Shown piece by piece: positions 30,691 to 43,512 of a stretch of 64,000 bases of DNA. The stretch comes from Simmondsia chinensis (Eukaryota; Streptophyta; Magnoliopsida; Caryophyllales; Simmondsiaceae): NCBI GenBank assembly GCA_018398585.1, contig JAGTTD010000008.1, positions 26,651,208 to 26,715,207 on the forward strand, in the 5' to 3' direction. The position numbers were made by a program, and so were the translations under genes. The first letter of the stretch is position 1, and each line of letters starts with the position of its first letter. The notes beneath the pieces are model-generated. The model saw only the letters and a program-made list of their open reading frames with translations. It was not told where the DNA came from and did not search any database.

Positions 30691-32238
30691 GAGGAATATG
30701 TTTTAAATCTATTATATTATTACAAAACACTCACTCTCCATAAACCCTCCTAAAATATTTTATTCTAGTAATCCTACGATTCTAAACCATTTCATCACAA
30801 AGTTAACTTTTCTCAAAAAAAAAAAAGTAAAAAAATAAATCACCCATTAAGGGAAATATATATCTCTTAATGAAAAAACATATCTTTTAACAAAGAAATA
30901 TATTTCTTGTTTTTTAGTAAAGAGACGCGTCTTTTACTGAAGAGATATATTTATTAATGAAAAAATATGTCTATTAATGAAAAGATGTGTTTATTAATGA
31001 AAGAACACAATCATTGATATTTTTATGGAAGTCACTCCCCCCCTTCTCTATAAATAAGATTCTAATTCTCTATCTACCACAATATATAATCATATAAACA
31101 TGAAAAATAATTAAAAAGTGATTAAGAGGGAGAAATCAGATTCTTTCATTGTCCATACTCAATGATCAATTCAGAATTGCTATTAATTAAGGCATATACT
31201 GAATCTTAATGTGTGAAAATAATAAAGTTCAAAATCTATCGTAATTTTTATTGTATGCACTAATGTTTATACATAATACAATTATAATATCATAATATAG
31301 AAAATTAAAAAAATATAAAAATCTATGTACATTGACAAGATAACACGCATTTATTATTATAGTTTATTAAACTTTCTAGTTTCGTACATTTTTTAAATTT
31401 TAATTTATTAATCTACTATTGAAATTACTTTAAACAAAAGATATTATCTTATAATATGTTTCTTGACAATCTCAAAATATTTTTTTTATCTTCTAACTTA
31501 TAACGTCATTACTATAACTCATTAAAATAATTATTTTCTTATAAATATATAAAAATCACCTTATTTTATGCTAAAAATATAAAAAACTCTTCATTTTGTC
31601 TAAAAACATAAAACTTCTTTTAAAAATAAAATTAAATACTTAACCCCTTCAATTTTAAAAGGCAAAAGATCATTAAAAGTTCATTGGACGTACAGTGATG
31701 GAATTTTAAAAATTAGAGTTAAGTGAATAGTTTTATTTGTGATAAATATTTTGTCATTTAAACAAAATATATGAGAATTTTCTACAATTTATCCTTAATA
31801 AAATACAATCAAGGAACCTATTGTAAGACCTAAAAATTATTTTTCCATAATCAATTGACTATAACAACAACAGCAGCAGACCTAATGCCTCAATGGCTCC
31901 TGCATAAGCAAAGTCTAGGTCTATAACCAATTGACTGGAAGCTTCAAATACAAGTTTATAAAGTAAAACATAATTTCACTGAATCATTAGTACAGTACAA
32001 AAAGAAGAGAAAAGCATAATTACTTAAAACAGTTAAGAGTTCTTCGACGGTCAAGTAATTTACAATGACATTTTCAAATTTTTTGAGACGTTTCCATTCG
32101 TATCAATGCCGCAAGCCATACAAGCAGCTGATTTTAAATTTAAACGGTTAAAAGTATCAACAAGTTTAGTGAGACCATTAGAGTTACATATGTACAATTT
32201 CGAATATCAAAGAGCGATCAGTTATTATTTTGTGATAA
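30691..32238. other. AT-rich intergenic region
   Basis: No gene is seen. Degenerate repeats of about 20 bases with the word TTAATGAAAAGA occur at 30850-31015. A TATAAATAAG box after a C-rich stretch lies near 31050. A short RTE-like LINE tail on the minus strand (AACAACAACAGCAGCAG..AATGCCTCAA) lies at about 31860-31915. The part next to 32238 is probably the 3' UTR of the Yippee-like gene. Confidence 0.6.
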
Positions 32239-32323
32239 TCAGATGTCATCTGCATCACTTCCGCCAATGCGAGCTTCATGACTAACCCAGTAGTTGCTAC
32301 CGTCTGGACCGCAAACCTTAAAC
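32239..32323 (-). CDS. Yippee-like exon 5
   Basis: This exon completes Arg102 and encodes [20 protein letters not shown] to the TGA at 32239-32241. The acceptor is TTTCTAAGCAG. Confidence 0.94.
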
Positions 32324-33758
32324 CTGCTTAGAAACCAATTGTGAAAATTATCTTGGACCGGCGTTTGTGTTTGGAAAAATGAACTAAGGATTATTACATT
32401 TCATAATGACAGAACATTGACAAGAGAAGGGGTTCAGAGCAAAATTTTAACCGGTGAGCCATTTTTCAGCAATTGGGACGTCTTGACCAACTCAGCGCGC
32501 CTCAAATAATCCACTTTAGATTATAATATTAGGTAATATGTTAGCAGTTTATATTATATATATAGTCTAAGCAACTATTTATGTTGCTTGGGATCTTCAC
32601 AGGCCCTGCATATTGACATTGACAGTGTATTGCTAGAAAGTTTACCAAGATGAGGAAAGCTGATGAGACCCTCTTTACATTCTTTTTCTTTTACTTTGGC
32701 AAAGAGATCACAATTTCTTAAACAGAGACCACAATGGTGAAAAAAGAGCGATTAATGAGCTTCCAACTTGAGAATAGTCAAAAGGGGGCAGGGATTTTAA
32801 CCACCACAACAGCCCAAGGAGGTTTGAACTTTCTTTTAAAAAAAAAAGAAAAAAAGGCCAAAGAGTTTCACACTATCGCATTCTGATTCAAAAGCATTGT
32901 CAACTTTTCTTTTTAGTGAGCTTTCCGCCAAGGGGTTCTCAATTTACGTTACAAGTATAAAATCAGTTATAAACTTCACCAAACAACATAAGTTGTGGGG
33001 ATATTTGGTTTCTTGACATGGTACCCAAAGACCCCTTTGACCGAGAGGTCTCGAGGTATAATGTTGCTTTATCACAATTTACACGTTAAACTCAATAAGA
33101 ATTTGTGTGAAAGAGTTTCTTACAGTAAAATTTTCATTTTTGAGTGTTCACCTAACATCTTAAGATTTTAGAATAACTAGTTCCTTGGCATATCAACAAT
33201 TATCTTATTCTTCATCCAAAAAAATATGTTGCCCTATCAGATATTTATGAAACAGAACGATGTTTTCCGGCAAGGCTAACGAGCTACTAACCGTTCAAGA
33301 ACAGATTTTCCTTCCTTGTACTTCTGCGCCCTATCGCAGGCAAATTCCTATAAGAACACAAACTGCCAATAACTAACTGCAAATGTTTGGTCTTGGATAT
33401 TTGAATATACCCATGACCAAAGGAAAAAAAAAAAAAAAACCTGTTGTTCGTGAATCTTACATATTTCCATCCCACGATTGATCCACACCCGACGCAAAAG
33501 ATATCAGCTACTGTGTGCAATCCCGTCATCATCATTCTCTCTTCTTTCTCTCCAACAGTCACATTCACTCTGTCATATAAACGATCACAAAACTCACATC
33601 CAAAGGAAAGCCAGATTTGAAACCATAGTATGATAAGTTTCAGATAACGGTCTGACAAGGCATGAAAGACGACATTATTCACTTTCGATACGGTCAAACC
33701 CTAGAAAAATGACGCATGTTTAGCATAGTTTATTCCTCAATGTGCTCATCTTGACCAA

Positions 33759-33803
<45 letters not shown>

Positions 33804-36800
33804 TGTTCCTGAACAGAAAATGGAGGGGAAGCTAATTAGCGGAATCATTTATCCAATATTTGTTTTTTGATAAGTATGAGAATGACAATCTCAAAAAGAA
33901 TATACAGAAGTGTAATGAATTCTAGGAATAAAAAAACAAAACTAAATGAGAAAGTAAACCCAGGAGACGAAGCTGGGGCTCGTCATGATCAAAGCCAGGC
34001 GATGAAGGGTATCATTTCTCCAACATTAACAAATTATTCATTGTTGAAGAAGTTGCTGAGTTTGTAAGATTGGAATATGTGATAAGTTCCAAGCAAAGCA
34101 AAAGTTAAAGCAAGAAAGAATTAATGGGAACTCACCAATGTATATTGGGTTAGTGAGAAGTTTTAAGGTGCTTATGAGTCCAAAATAGTCTAGGTATGAG
34201 TATTCCAATGTCAAATTGTTCCTGTTGTGTTATGCCTTGATTCAGATATAGAGATATGAACCTTTTATGGTACACCGACCAAATAGTCTCATTTAGAGAG
34301 ATCTAGGGTTTTCATGCACTCATTGGCGAGACTTGAAGGCAGACAAGTATAAAGCTTTAAGGAAAGAGTAGGAACTGAGATTGACTAGGACTTGAGCTGA
34401 TGTGAATCGGATGGCACAGAAGATCAAATGTTAGGCACGCGAAGTACTACGAAAATCAAAAGAGGTGCCCCAAACCAGAGAGAGTCTAGTGGTAGTGCAG
34501 GGAAGTCCAAGAGAAGAATGAGGCCAAAAGAGGCACTTTCAAGGACAAGAAACAAAACTATAAGCAGACTAACAAAGAAGCAAAGATAGCAGTTAGAGAG
34601 GCACAACTCAAGGCTTTCGAGGATTTCTATAAGTTGGATACGGAGGATGGAAAAGGTGACTTCTACAAAATCACTAAAGCTAGAGAAAGGAGGACTAGGG
34701 ACCTGGACCGTGTGAAGTGCATTTTGGGGGCGGGGCCCATGGAAAAGAAACAAATTAAAGATAGTTCTAAAGCCTACTTCTACAATTTGTTCAATGAAAA
34801 GGGGATACAAATATTGCCTTAGGAGAACTCGGTAGATTTGAGGAGTACCTGAACTATTGTTACTTAAGGCAAATCGAACTTGAGGAAGTCAGTGAAGCTT
34901 TTAAGAAGATGTGTAGGGTAAAGCAGTTGGACTGTAGGGAATACCTATTGATGCATCAAAATGCATCGAAGGCAGGGACATTAGTTGAATGACTAAACTA
35001 TTCAACTAAATTCTTCAAGGTAAGATGCTTGACGGATGGAGTAAGAGAAATTTGATACCAATTTATAAGAACAAAGGCAACATTCAGAGTTGTGCCAACT
35101 ACAAGGATATCAAACTCATGAGTCATGTATGAAACTGTGAAATGGGTCATTGAAAGAAGACTACGACAAGAAACAGGTGTCTCAGAGAATCAATTTGAAT
35201 TTATGGCGGTAGATCTACGATGGAAGCGGTCTATCTCCTAAGACATACTATAGAATACTATAGAGCTAAATAAAACTATTTACACATGGTCTTCATTGAT
35301 CTAGAGAATGCATATGATAGACTTCCAAGAGAGGTCCTATAAAGGGTTATGGAAAACAAATGTATCCACATATCATATATTCAAGTTATTAGAGATATGT
35401 ATAAAGACGCATCAACTACTATGCGAAATAAGGAAAAGAGACCGATGCTTTCCTAAATACCGTTGGATTGCATCAAGGATTAGCCTTGAGCCCTTTCTTG
35501 TTTTTTCTGGTTATGGATGAGCTCATTAGGCACATCCAACGGGGATGCAACTTTGTGTATGCTTTTCGCAAATGACATAATCCTAGTGGGCAAGTCAAGA
35601 GAAGGGGTGAATGAGAAGTTGAAACTTTGGAGAAGTGCATTAGAATCAAAGATTTTTGGCTCAGTAGATCAAAAACTAAGTATACGGAATTTATGTTTTT
35701 TACCACAACCAAACCAAGTGTAGAGGACGTGAAGATTGGGACAGAATGCACACCGAAAAAAGAATGTTTTAGATATTTGGGCTCCATGGTGCAACAATAT
35801 GGTGGAGCTAATGAGGTTGTAAATAATCAGATCAAAGTGGAATGGCATAAGTGGAAGACGCCTTCAGCGATACTATGCGGTAAAAATTTCCTCTAAAGTT
35901 GACGGGAAAATACTACAAGAAAGTAGTGAGACCGCATGCTAAATGTTGGCCAATTAAACGACAACACACCCAAAAGTTGAAGGTGATGGAGATGAGAATG
36001 TTGCGATGTGGACATACTAGAATGGCCATGATCAGAAATATGTTATAAGAAACAAATTAGGCGTGACTTCCATTGAGGATAAGTTCAGGGAGCGATGTCT
36101 GTAATAGTCTGGAAATGTCAAGAAGAGACCGACTGCCACCCCTGTTAGGAAATGTGAACAACTATATAATACACACTGGAAGAGAGATAGAAATGGGCCA
36201 AAGAAAAGTTGGATGGAGATGATTAGACATGACCTTATCCACCTGAACCTTACTGAAGAGATGACCTTAGATAAAGCTGAGTGCCGGTTAAAAATACATG
36301 TGGTCAACACAGCGGTGAGGAGAGAAGAGCACACTTATGCTAGTTCACAGTGCCCCTAGGCCTGCTTGTCTATTATTATTGTTGTTTTTTCTTGCTTGCA
36401 TATCTGGTACTGCTTTATTTATTTGGAATTTTTATAAATATTGTTCCTTCTTTTCTGTTTAGGATTGGGGGCCCTTCAGAAAAGAGGTAGAGGTAAGCCG
36501 AAGAGAGGTTGGATAGAAACGATTAGACATGATCTGACCTACCTAAACCTCACTGAAGAGATAGTCTTCGATAGAGTTGAACGGCGGTTAAAAAATATGT
36601 CACAACAGTTAGAAGAGAGGAACATACTGATGCTAGTTCACAGTGCCCCTAAACCTAAATGTCTATTATTATTGCTACTTTATTATTGTTTGCATGTTTG
36701 GTATTACTCTATTTGACTTGAATTTTTATAAATATTGTTTCTTCTTTTCTTTTCAAGATTGGAGGCTCTTTAGAAACAACCTCCCTTCAGGGTAGCACCC

Positions 36801-39612
36801 TGTAGGCGTGAGGCTGCATACATAATATTCTCCCCATAGCCTGCGTAGGAGGGAGCCTCTTTGAGGCATTGAGTTGTTGCTGCTGTTGTCACTGTTGTTG
36901 CTGTGTGTGCATATATATGTAGTTTTGTGAAGTTTTATGGTGTCCTCTTCTTCATATAATAAGTGGATTCATTTCTCCTCCGCCCATAGTTTTTATCTTC
37001 AATTTGAGGGCTTTCCACGTAAATCCATGTGATTGTTCTCTCTTTCTCTCTTCTCTTCTCGATTCTTTTCAGATTCGTTCTTTCGCATTTAAATCGAACC
37101 TAAATTTTTAGTAATTTTCTAACTGTTCATGGTTGAAAAGGTATGTTATCACTTAATCACATAAAAATTGGATGTCCAAAATTAAGGAAAACTTACACCT
37201 TACTGAAGAGGTAAGCCTTCCCATGCCTGCAATGGAAAGACTAAATGGAACAACACACGTAAAACCACAATTAGAAACTCGACTTATAGAAAAAACATCT
37301 CTTCTAGAATCTATTTGGCATTGAATATGAGAGTTCAAGAATGCATATCATGAGGTCCATCCAACACTAATGGAAGAAAGTTTGCATATTCATATAGAAT
37401 ACATTCATCAAGCAAAATTACATTGATGATGGCCTATTGAGCATCGTTTTCTATTTAGAGTTTTTGGTTTTCTATAAACACAAAAGGCAGGTTTTGAAAA
37501 CTATTTTTTCTTGTTTTCGTTTCCTGTTTTCAGTTTTCATTCAAATTAGGAATAAAATGAAAACAAAAGGCCAAACAAGCGAAAATCGTTTCCAATGTAT
37601 GTTTTTAGTTTCTAAAAAAAAACAAAAATCTACAAATAAAAGCCAATACCAAATAGGCCCTTAGTTAAGAAGAGGACGCAACTGCGTGACAACTTAAAGT
37701 CCTCTTTGTCCTGAGACAAATATGTACATCATCAAGCATACTTCAAAGCAAGGCACTTACATGCACAATAAATATTCCAAGTGAGGTTCTATTATAAAAC
37801 CAATTGGCATTAGCTAGAATAACCTACTAGGCTGACATGCTAATTTCTTATCTCTCCTAACTCCAATGTGAGGCAATGAAACAAAACTCACATGTAAAGT
37901 TCTCAACATTAGTGAATTTAGATTCTAGAAAAGATAATCACAATGTACAATGATCCTACATTACATGTTATCTTAATCCCAGTCAGATATTAATTCTCAT
38001 TCACTAGAAAGTCAAAAGAAATTTGCAAAAAAAGAGCAAACTAAATAGAGTTTTCTACATCCAAAATTCCACCAAGCGTGGGCTCTAAAAGCCTAGCAAG
38101 TAAAAGAACAAGCTTTATGTTGGTATGTAAGCGTTTGGGATTGTATTAACCAAAAGAATATGTACTTGGTACGAAAACCGGTTAACTATAAGATAAACAG
38201 TGATTGGCTTGATCCGTCAAAAAGAACCACGACAAAAGAATAACCATATTATCAACTAAGTTAAAGGTCAAGACTGATATATCAAGACTATCAATCAGTT
38301 TGATGTATTATTTTTGGAACACTGGTAACAGGGATATAATGATTTCTCTAAATAGAGAGATCACCAGTTGAGGGATGGGAAGTTTCGAACTCTAGACCTC
38401 TCAGTTAGGGGTTGGGGGTTTAACTAGTATATTAAACCTAACAGCTCAGTCAGATGTATTATAACTGCATTACAAGGGAGACTTCATAGCCATCTACTTT
38501 TGTACCATCAACCATTTCTTATCTGCAAACAAGATAAGACACCAATTGAATCTATACCAGCTTCATCAGACCCACATGCCTTATCACTAACATAGCATAA
38601 ATATGCGATAGCTCTTCACCAACATCATTACAGAGCAAGCACTATAAATAACATACTACCCACTTATGGTTTACGCCAGAAACAAATTATTCTAAAACTG
38701 GTGGGTGAAGACCCATAAACGGTTATGTATTATAGTATTCCCCTTTGCGTGACTGCCTATTAGGTTTAAAGCGTGGATATTACATATTTAAATTTCATAC
38801 CTTACACAAAAAGTACAATAACATTGAGGGTGTGGGTGCAGGCTGTTGAAGCTCAAATTTATGACCGCTTGATCAACAAAATTCCAAAACCTTGTCATAG
38901 TACCAACTATCCCAAAAGTTTAAGCTAATAAGTGAAGGCACATAAATAATTTTATACTTAGTTTAAGCTAATAACTAAAAGCACATAAATAATTTTATAC
39001 ACAAACATGTGTGAAATTCTGATCCATTAGAACTAACCCACAAAAGGAAATTTCTATTTTTAATGGGGAAAGACAACAATCATACCCCATCATAGCAACT
39101 TAAAGTGTACATCTACAAATATAAGGGCATTGGAGAAGTTAAGAGCCAATTTTATTTGTAGGTTTTATTTACTAGAAATTACATATTTTGAGAAAATAAT
39201 TATTTCATGTTTTTGAATTTTTGTTTTCAGCTTTTTGTTATTTGAACCAAAACTGAAAATAAAAATTCAAAATCTGAGAACTTTTTAGTTTTCAAAAATC
39301 AAAAATAGCAAAAAGAAAAAAGATCAATCTCTAATAGATGCCAACTGATTACAGTCAACAAAGCAGAAAAAATCGCAAAATTTACAAAATCCACAAAATC
39401 CAGAAATGAACATCGAAATCTAGCAACACCCAAGTTGAAATTCCACAAGAAAATAAAAAGAGGTATACAAGAAAAGAAAAACAATTAAACAAAATGAAGG
39501 ATTCAAAGGATAAGACCTTGGAAACGATGTCATCAACAAGGGCAAGATGGGTACGACAGTGCTTGCAACTGTAGATCTTCCCTTCCAAATTAACCACAAA
39601 GAGCCTCCCCAT
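32239..39612 (-). CDS. Yippee-like zinc-binding protein (five exons, 129 residues)
   Basis: The coding exons on the minus strand are 39517-39612, 37197-37240, 33461-33569, 33292-33347 and 32239-32323. They total 390 bp and give 129 residues plus TGA. All introns are GT-AG. The protein starts [19 protein letters not shown] and ends GGSDADDI, and has Cys16, Cys19, Cys72 and Cys75. This is the exact CX2C-X52-CX2C spacing of the Yippee domain, a beta-tent zinc fold. Plant members are conserved but poorly understood; in animals relatives act in the nucleus and at centrosomes. There are no stops or missing motifs, so it is probably functional. Introns are 2276, 3627, 113 and 968 bp, large for such a small gene because of transposon insertions. 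Confidence 0.95.
33292..33347 (-). CDS. Yippee-like exon 4
   Basis: This exon encodes [18 protein letters not shown] plus two bases of Arg. The acceptor is TTCTTATAG and the donor CG|GTTAGT. Only 113 bp separates it from exon 3. Confidence 0.94.
33461..33569 (-). CDS. Yippee-like exon 3
   Basis: This exon encodes [20 protein letters not shown] and the second zinc pair [13 protein letters not shown]. The acceptor is ATATGACAG and the donor TAT|GTAAGA. Confidence 0.95.
33763..33801. repeat. (AG)n microsatellite in intron 2
   Basis: About 18 AG units on the plus strand, 200 bases from exon 3. Confidence 0.9.
34430..36905 (+). mobile_element. RTE-type LINE relic in intron 2, antisense to the host gene
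   Basis: The plus strand shows the plant RTE-type order. [19 protein letters not shown] block (34634-34822) comes first, then RT with [18 protein letters not shown] (about 35286), [20 protein letters not shown] (about 35565; first catalytic Asp is Asn) and a C-terminal [16 protein letters not shown] block. The last block occurs twice (about 36190-36330 and 36480-36610), so the 3' end is duplicated. The tail at 36858-36905 is rich in TTG/CTG, as expected for RTE elements. Many stops and shifts are present. The endonuclease part is missing or unrecognisable. Confidence 0.82.
36190..36770 (+). repeat. Tandem duplication of RTE 3' end
   Basis: Two related copies (about 36190-36475 and 36480-36770) share GATTAGACATGA, CTAGTTCACAGTGCCCCTA and TTTTTATAAATATTGTT. 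Divergence by eye is well above ten percent, so the duplication is old. Confidence 0.75.
37197..37240 (-). CDS. Yippee-like exon 2 (44 bp)
   Basis: This exon encodes [14 protein letters not shown] plus two bases of a Val codon. The acceptor is CCATTTAG and the donor GT|GTAAGT. It is too small to be found as an ORF but is needed to complete the domain. Confidence 0.93.
37241..39516. other. Intron 1 of the Yippee-like gene
   Basis: AT-rich, without coding signal. A possible SINE-like tRNA head lies on the minus strand at about 38335-38460, where GAGTTCGAAACTTCC resembles an internal B box and GAGCTGTTAGGTTTAA an A box. A CACATAAATAATTTTATAC word is repeated at about 38939 and 38984. Confidence 0.5.
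39517..39612 (-). CDS. Yippee-like exon 1
   Basis: This exon encodes residues 1-32, from the start codon (39610-39612) to DDIVSK, with the first zinc pair CKHC. Donor is AAG|GTCTTA, phase 0. The donor is less usual than GTAAGT or GTATGT. Confidence 0.93.
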
Positions 39613-40640
39613 GATTTCACAAGTTTACACAAAATTTGAAAAATTAGATGCCGGAAATTGTTAATTAATTAGAACACGTTAAAGAATTGGGATTGTGTGT
39701 GAAAGTTGATTCGATCGAGATGAACAGGGAGGATTTCAGAAGGATACGTAAAGGGATTGGAGAAAGAAGAAAAGAATAAGAAAGAAGATGCGCAACGAAG
39801 AGGGAGAGCGCGGTTGAATGTTACCCCGCAACAGTGAAGTCTCGCAATGAAGGAAGAAAACGATGGAGAGCCATCTTCCTTAATTACATTTTATTTATTT
39901 ATTATATTTTTTATATAAGAAAATTGGGGAGTTGTTATTCATTAACAGAGTAATGATATGACTTATAAATAACAAGAGGCATAAAGTGTCTTCAAAACTA
40001 TAACCTTGCTTTAACCATAATAATTTTGCCGATATAATAACAATTTTATTCTGATAATAATATTAACCGAAAATTGTCCATATATTTGTGTCAAATGTCA
40101 TTTTACAAAGGAAAATCTTAATGGGAAGAATTTATATTAGTCATATAATTGCTTTAAAAATAGTAAAATTTGCCTTGACATAAATATTTTTGTTTTACAA
40201 ATTGTATTAATTTAATCATTTTAGTTTTAATAACCTACAGTTTTGGAATAATATTATTGTCACGATAAAGTTGTTAATGTCAGAACAATTTTGTGGCTAT
40301 TATTCATATTATTACTTTGACAATATTATTTTTTGCTCTTTTAATAACAACACCATAATTTTATTATAAAATTTAAGTAAATGATACAAGATTTGAACAA
40401 TCTAGTTATGTTAGGTGCAAATAATTCAATAGAAGTTCATACATTGACCCAATTTACACCACATGTGACATGATCATTATAAATTTTATTGCCACCAACT
40501 TAATATCAATTTTTTACTCTAGGACTACACTGATAAAATATAGATCTTACATGAAGTAAACTATCACAACTAAAGATATAATGACTAAATTGGCATAGTG
40601 TATCACATACAGTAACATAATTTATAGTTTGTGAGGGTAT
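39613..40640. promoter_or_regulatory. Upstream region of the Yippee-like gene
   Basis: A mixed-composition stretch (39613-39870) next to exon 1 is the likely 5' UTR and core promoter. Beyond it the sequence is AT-rich with no recognisable element. No clear TATA box was fixed. Confidence 0.4.
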
Positions 40641-41592
40641 ATGGGCCAGGGTCGAGGGTTGGAGACTTTAAATGTGGAGGGCACAAGGGCCATGTCCGCA
40701 GTAAATTCGCTCGCTAGTCTAGCACTCTGGGGTGCAGGATCTCATAGGTGGCCAGCCGTCAGTACCACTGGTACAAACTACTCCTCCCGTACTGATAGGT
40801 CTGATTTTGTCCTTTACTCCATATATAATTGATAAGAAAATTATTGTAGAAGATGAGGCACCTGCTCCAATCGCGCATGTTGGAACTTCAATGATTCCCA
40901 CGCCCTCCCGAGCTTTAATTCTTAACAATGTTTACCGAGTTCCCGATCTTCGACATGAGTAAAGATTGTAATGTTTGATTTGATGCCAACTCCTTTACCA
41001 CACAAAATAATACAATGAAGAGAACCCTAGTTCATCAACCTAGTAACCCTAGTTCATCAACCTAGTAATGGTGATATGTATCAGTGTTTTGGTTCGCACC
41101 CATTCCTTACAACACAATTGAGGTGTCTTTGATTTTAAGTCTAACACTCTAGCTCGTGTTCGTTGTGCCATTAGGAAAGTACAAGCACTTTTCTTTTTCT
41201 CCAATTCATCATTGCACTATAAATGCTTTAACATTAATACATAGTGATATTTGGCAATCACCGGTTGATTCATTTCTCGGTTTTCGTTACTACATTTGAT
41301 TTGTCAATGGTTTACTCATTTTTGCTTGGCTCTACCTGCTCCGATTTAAATCTGATACTTTTGATGCACTTAAAAGTTTCAAAGCCTTTGTTAAACTTCA
41401 ATTTACTTTAAATATAAAACATTTTCAAAGTGGTGGAGGCTAAGAAGATGGCAACCTAGACTTTCATAGGTTTAATGAAACTATTCCACTATTAATGTCG
41501 TGCGCACATACTCTACAAAGAAACAATGTTATAGAGCACAAACACTGACATGTATTAGAAGTAGCCCGCACTATGCTGCTAGAGGCTTAAAT
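40640..41592 (+). mobile_element. Ty1/copia element A, left part (protease to integrase)
   Basis: Plus-strand remnants show the copia block PTPSRALILNNVYRVPDL (about 40905-40955), then FANSFTTQ and a TLIHSDIW..FLGFRYY integrase start (about 41240). WLYLLRFKSDTFDALKSFKAF and EVARTMLLEA follow, the latter just before 41592. Several stops and indels are present. Homology breaks exactly where the LTR of copia B starts and resumes at 51319. Confidence 0.8.
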
Positions 41593-43498
41593 TGTTAGAA
41601 CTAGTGTCATAGGAAACCCAATTTATGTGAATAATTTTATTATTGAATGAGAGTTATTTATTGTCGTCTTTATGATTATGAGATTTTTATAATGCGCGTG
41701 ATGTTGCTTTCTTTCAAAAAACATACCATGAAATGGAAGTAGTCCTTAAATGACATTTGGAATATCCATTTTAGTGGATAATGAGATTATGCTACAGATA
41801 GACTAATAATATATTAAAATATTATTTAATAGTTAATTCATAGTCAGGGATAAGTTTAGACTACTTGTTTGCTAAGACTATAATACAAAATTTAGATAAC
41901 TTGTCTTAGTTTTGTGGATTGTGAATCAAAATGTTATGTTGGTGTATTACAATAAGATTATTACATTGAATTATACCATGTGACTCGCTCGTTTCTGCAC
42001 TACTATCAAAAATGAGCAACTCATTTTATTATGTTCATTCAAGTCCCGTATTTGCTTGTTCATTTGTATTTGATCTTCTCTGTTAATAAATTCTCAAGTA
42101 TCAAAAAAAATGACATAGTTTGAACTCATGTATGGAATGCTAGTTATTTTGATGTGCTAAAAGGATTAGGTTACAATGTAAAACTGAGATCTTATATTCA
42201 TTATGTAACTGCATGAAGTGTAGCAGGAATGGATATTTTACTAGGAATCTACAACATTAAATGTCCCCTTAGTTGATTCGTAAGTATTCAATAATTTCAG
42301 AGATTTTGGCTAAAACATTCCATATGTTTGGCATTTGGAATTAGTACAGAGGTGTTTTTCTGTATTAGTGAATCACTCGAGAAGGCGATTCAGGAACTAA
42401 GAAAGTAATGTGAGAAAAAATAACAATAGTAGTTTAAATTATTTTTCTCATGAACATTTAATAGAGGGGTCAATTGTGAGAAAACAATTACAAGGAATTT
42501 CACAAGTAAATATATTTATTTCTAAATTGCAATAAAATATTTTTAGTGGAATTTAGTTTTACTAAATGGTAATCAATTGTTATCATGAGGTGATAATAAA
42601 ATTTGACCCCTTTGTAGATACAGCTAAATTGCTCCCGAGGTCCCTGCGCGAGCCTCTAAAATAAACACCTTAAGAAATCAAGAATTCATGAAACCAATAC
42701 ATTATGTTTAATTTTTTTTACTAAATCAAAAATTCATGAGATTAATTTATACTAAAAATAAAATAAAAAAGAAAAACTAAAAAACTGCGTTGAGCCAATT
42801 AGAGCGCAACACACTAGCACGGGGGCGATCCACGTGTCGGCCCCCAGGCCAACTAGCATGTCACGCTTGGGTAGTTTAAATGGGTGATCTACGTCATTAG
42901 ACACAGACCAATCGTGGGGTGCCATGTGGCACAATGTGACACATTATCTTGGTAGATTTTTCAACGCGTTATGTTTTTGTTTTTGGATAAATTTCTTGGT
43001 ATTTTGACTTATCAATAATATCAATTTTTTTATTTTTTATTTTAAAATTAAAAGTTAGATTTTTGAGCCTTATATAAATAGAATATGATTTTTAGGATTT
43101 GGTGAAGATATACTTTTTGACGTACTTCTTCAATTAGCGAATTGAAAAGGTAGAAAGTACTCTCCCGTTTTCACTCTAGAAATAACTTTTAGACATTGTG
43201 GTTTCACGACACCCACATGTCCGGTGTTTAGAGGAATTGCGGAGAAGACCTCGGCGGTATTGTTCATGCATCTTCTTACACTTGCGATCTACATCGATGT
43301 ACGTGAACGCTCAAATAATACTTTAAATTCGTATTTAATTTGTTTTTCACATTATGTCTATCATGCTATGCATTGTCATGTATAATTGGAATAGAAACCT
43401 ATAATTGTTTAAATCTAGAATTTTAAATCGTGATTCCACTGTTGATCCAATAGTTTTAGGAAATTTTAGTTTGCGAAATTAAAATTCTGCCCCCAACA
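41593..43498 (+). repeat. Copia B 5' LTR
   Basis: TATATAAATA at 43071-43080 is the likely TATA box. A GC-richer block at 42780-42930 contains CACGTG (42831-42836), a G-box/ABRE-type word. Confidence 0.88.
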
Positions 43499-43499
43499 A

Positions 43500-43512
43500 T
43501 TGGTATTAGAAC
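43500..43512 (+). other. Copia B primer binding site, degenerate
   Basis: TGGTATTAGAACC starts two bases after the LTR. Two mismatches separate it from the initiator tRNA-Met complement. Confidence 0.7.

Noticed and set aside
33001..33065. tRNA-derived repeat in Yippee intron 4
   Set aside because: TTCTTGACATGGTACCC..GAGAGGTCTCGAGGT resembles a SINE head, but the B box is incomplete and I saw no second copy nearby.
33287..33697. A single 136-codon minus-strand frame
   Set aside because: It merges two Yippee exons with the intron between and extra intron sequence. Splice sites and family alignment give separate exons 33461-33569 and 33292-33347.
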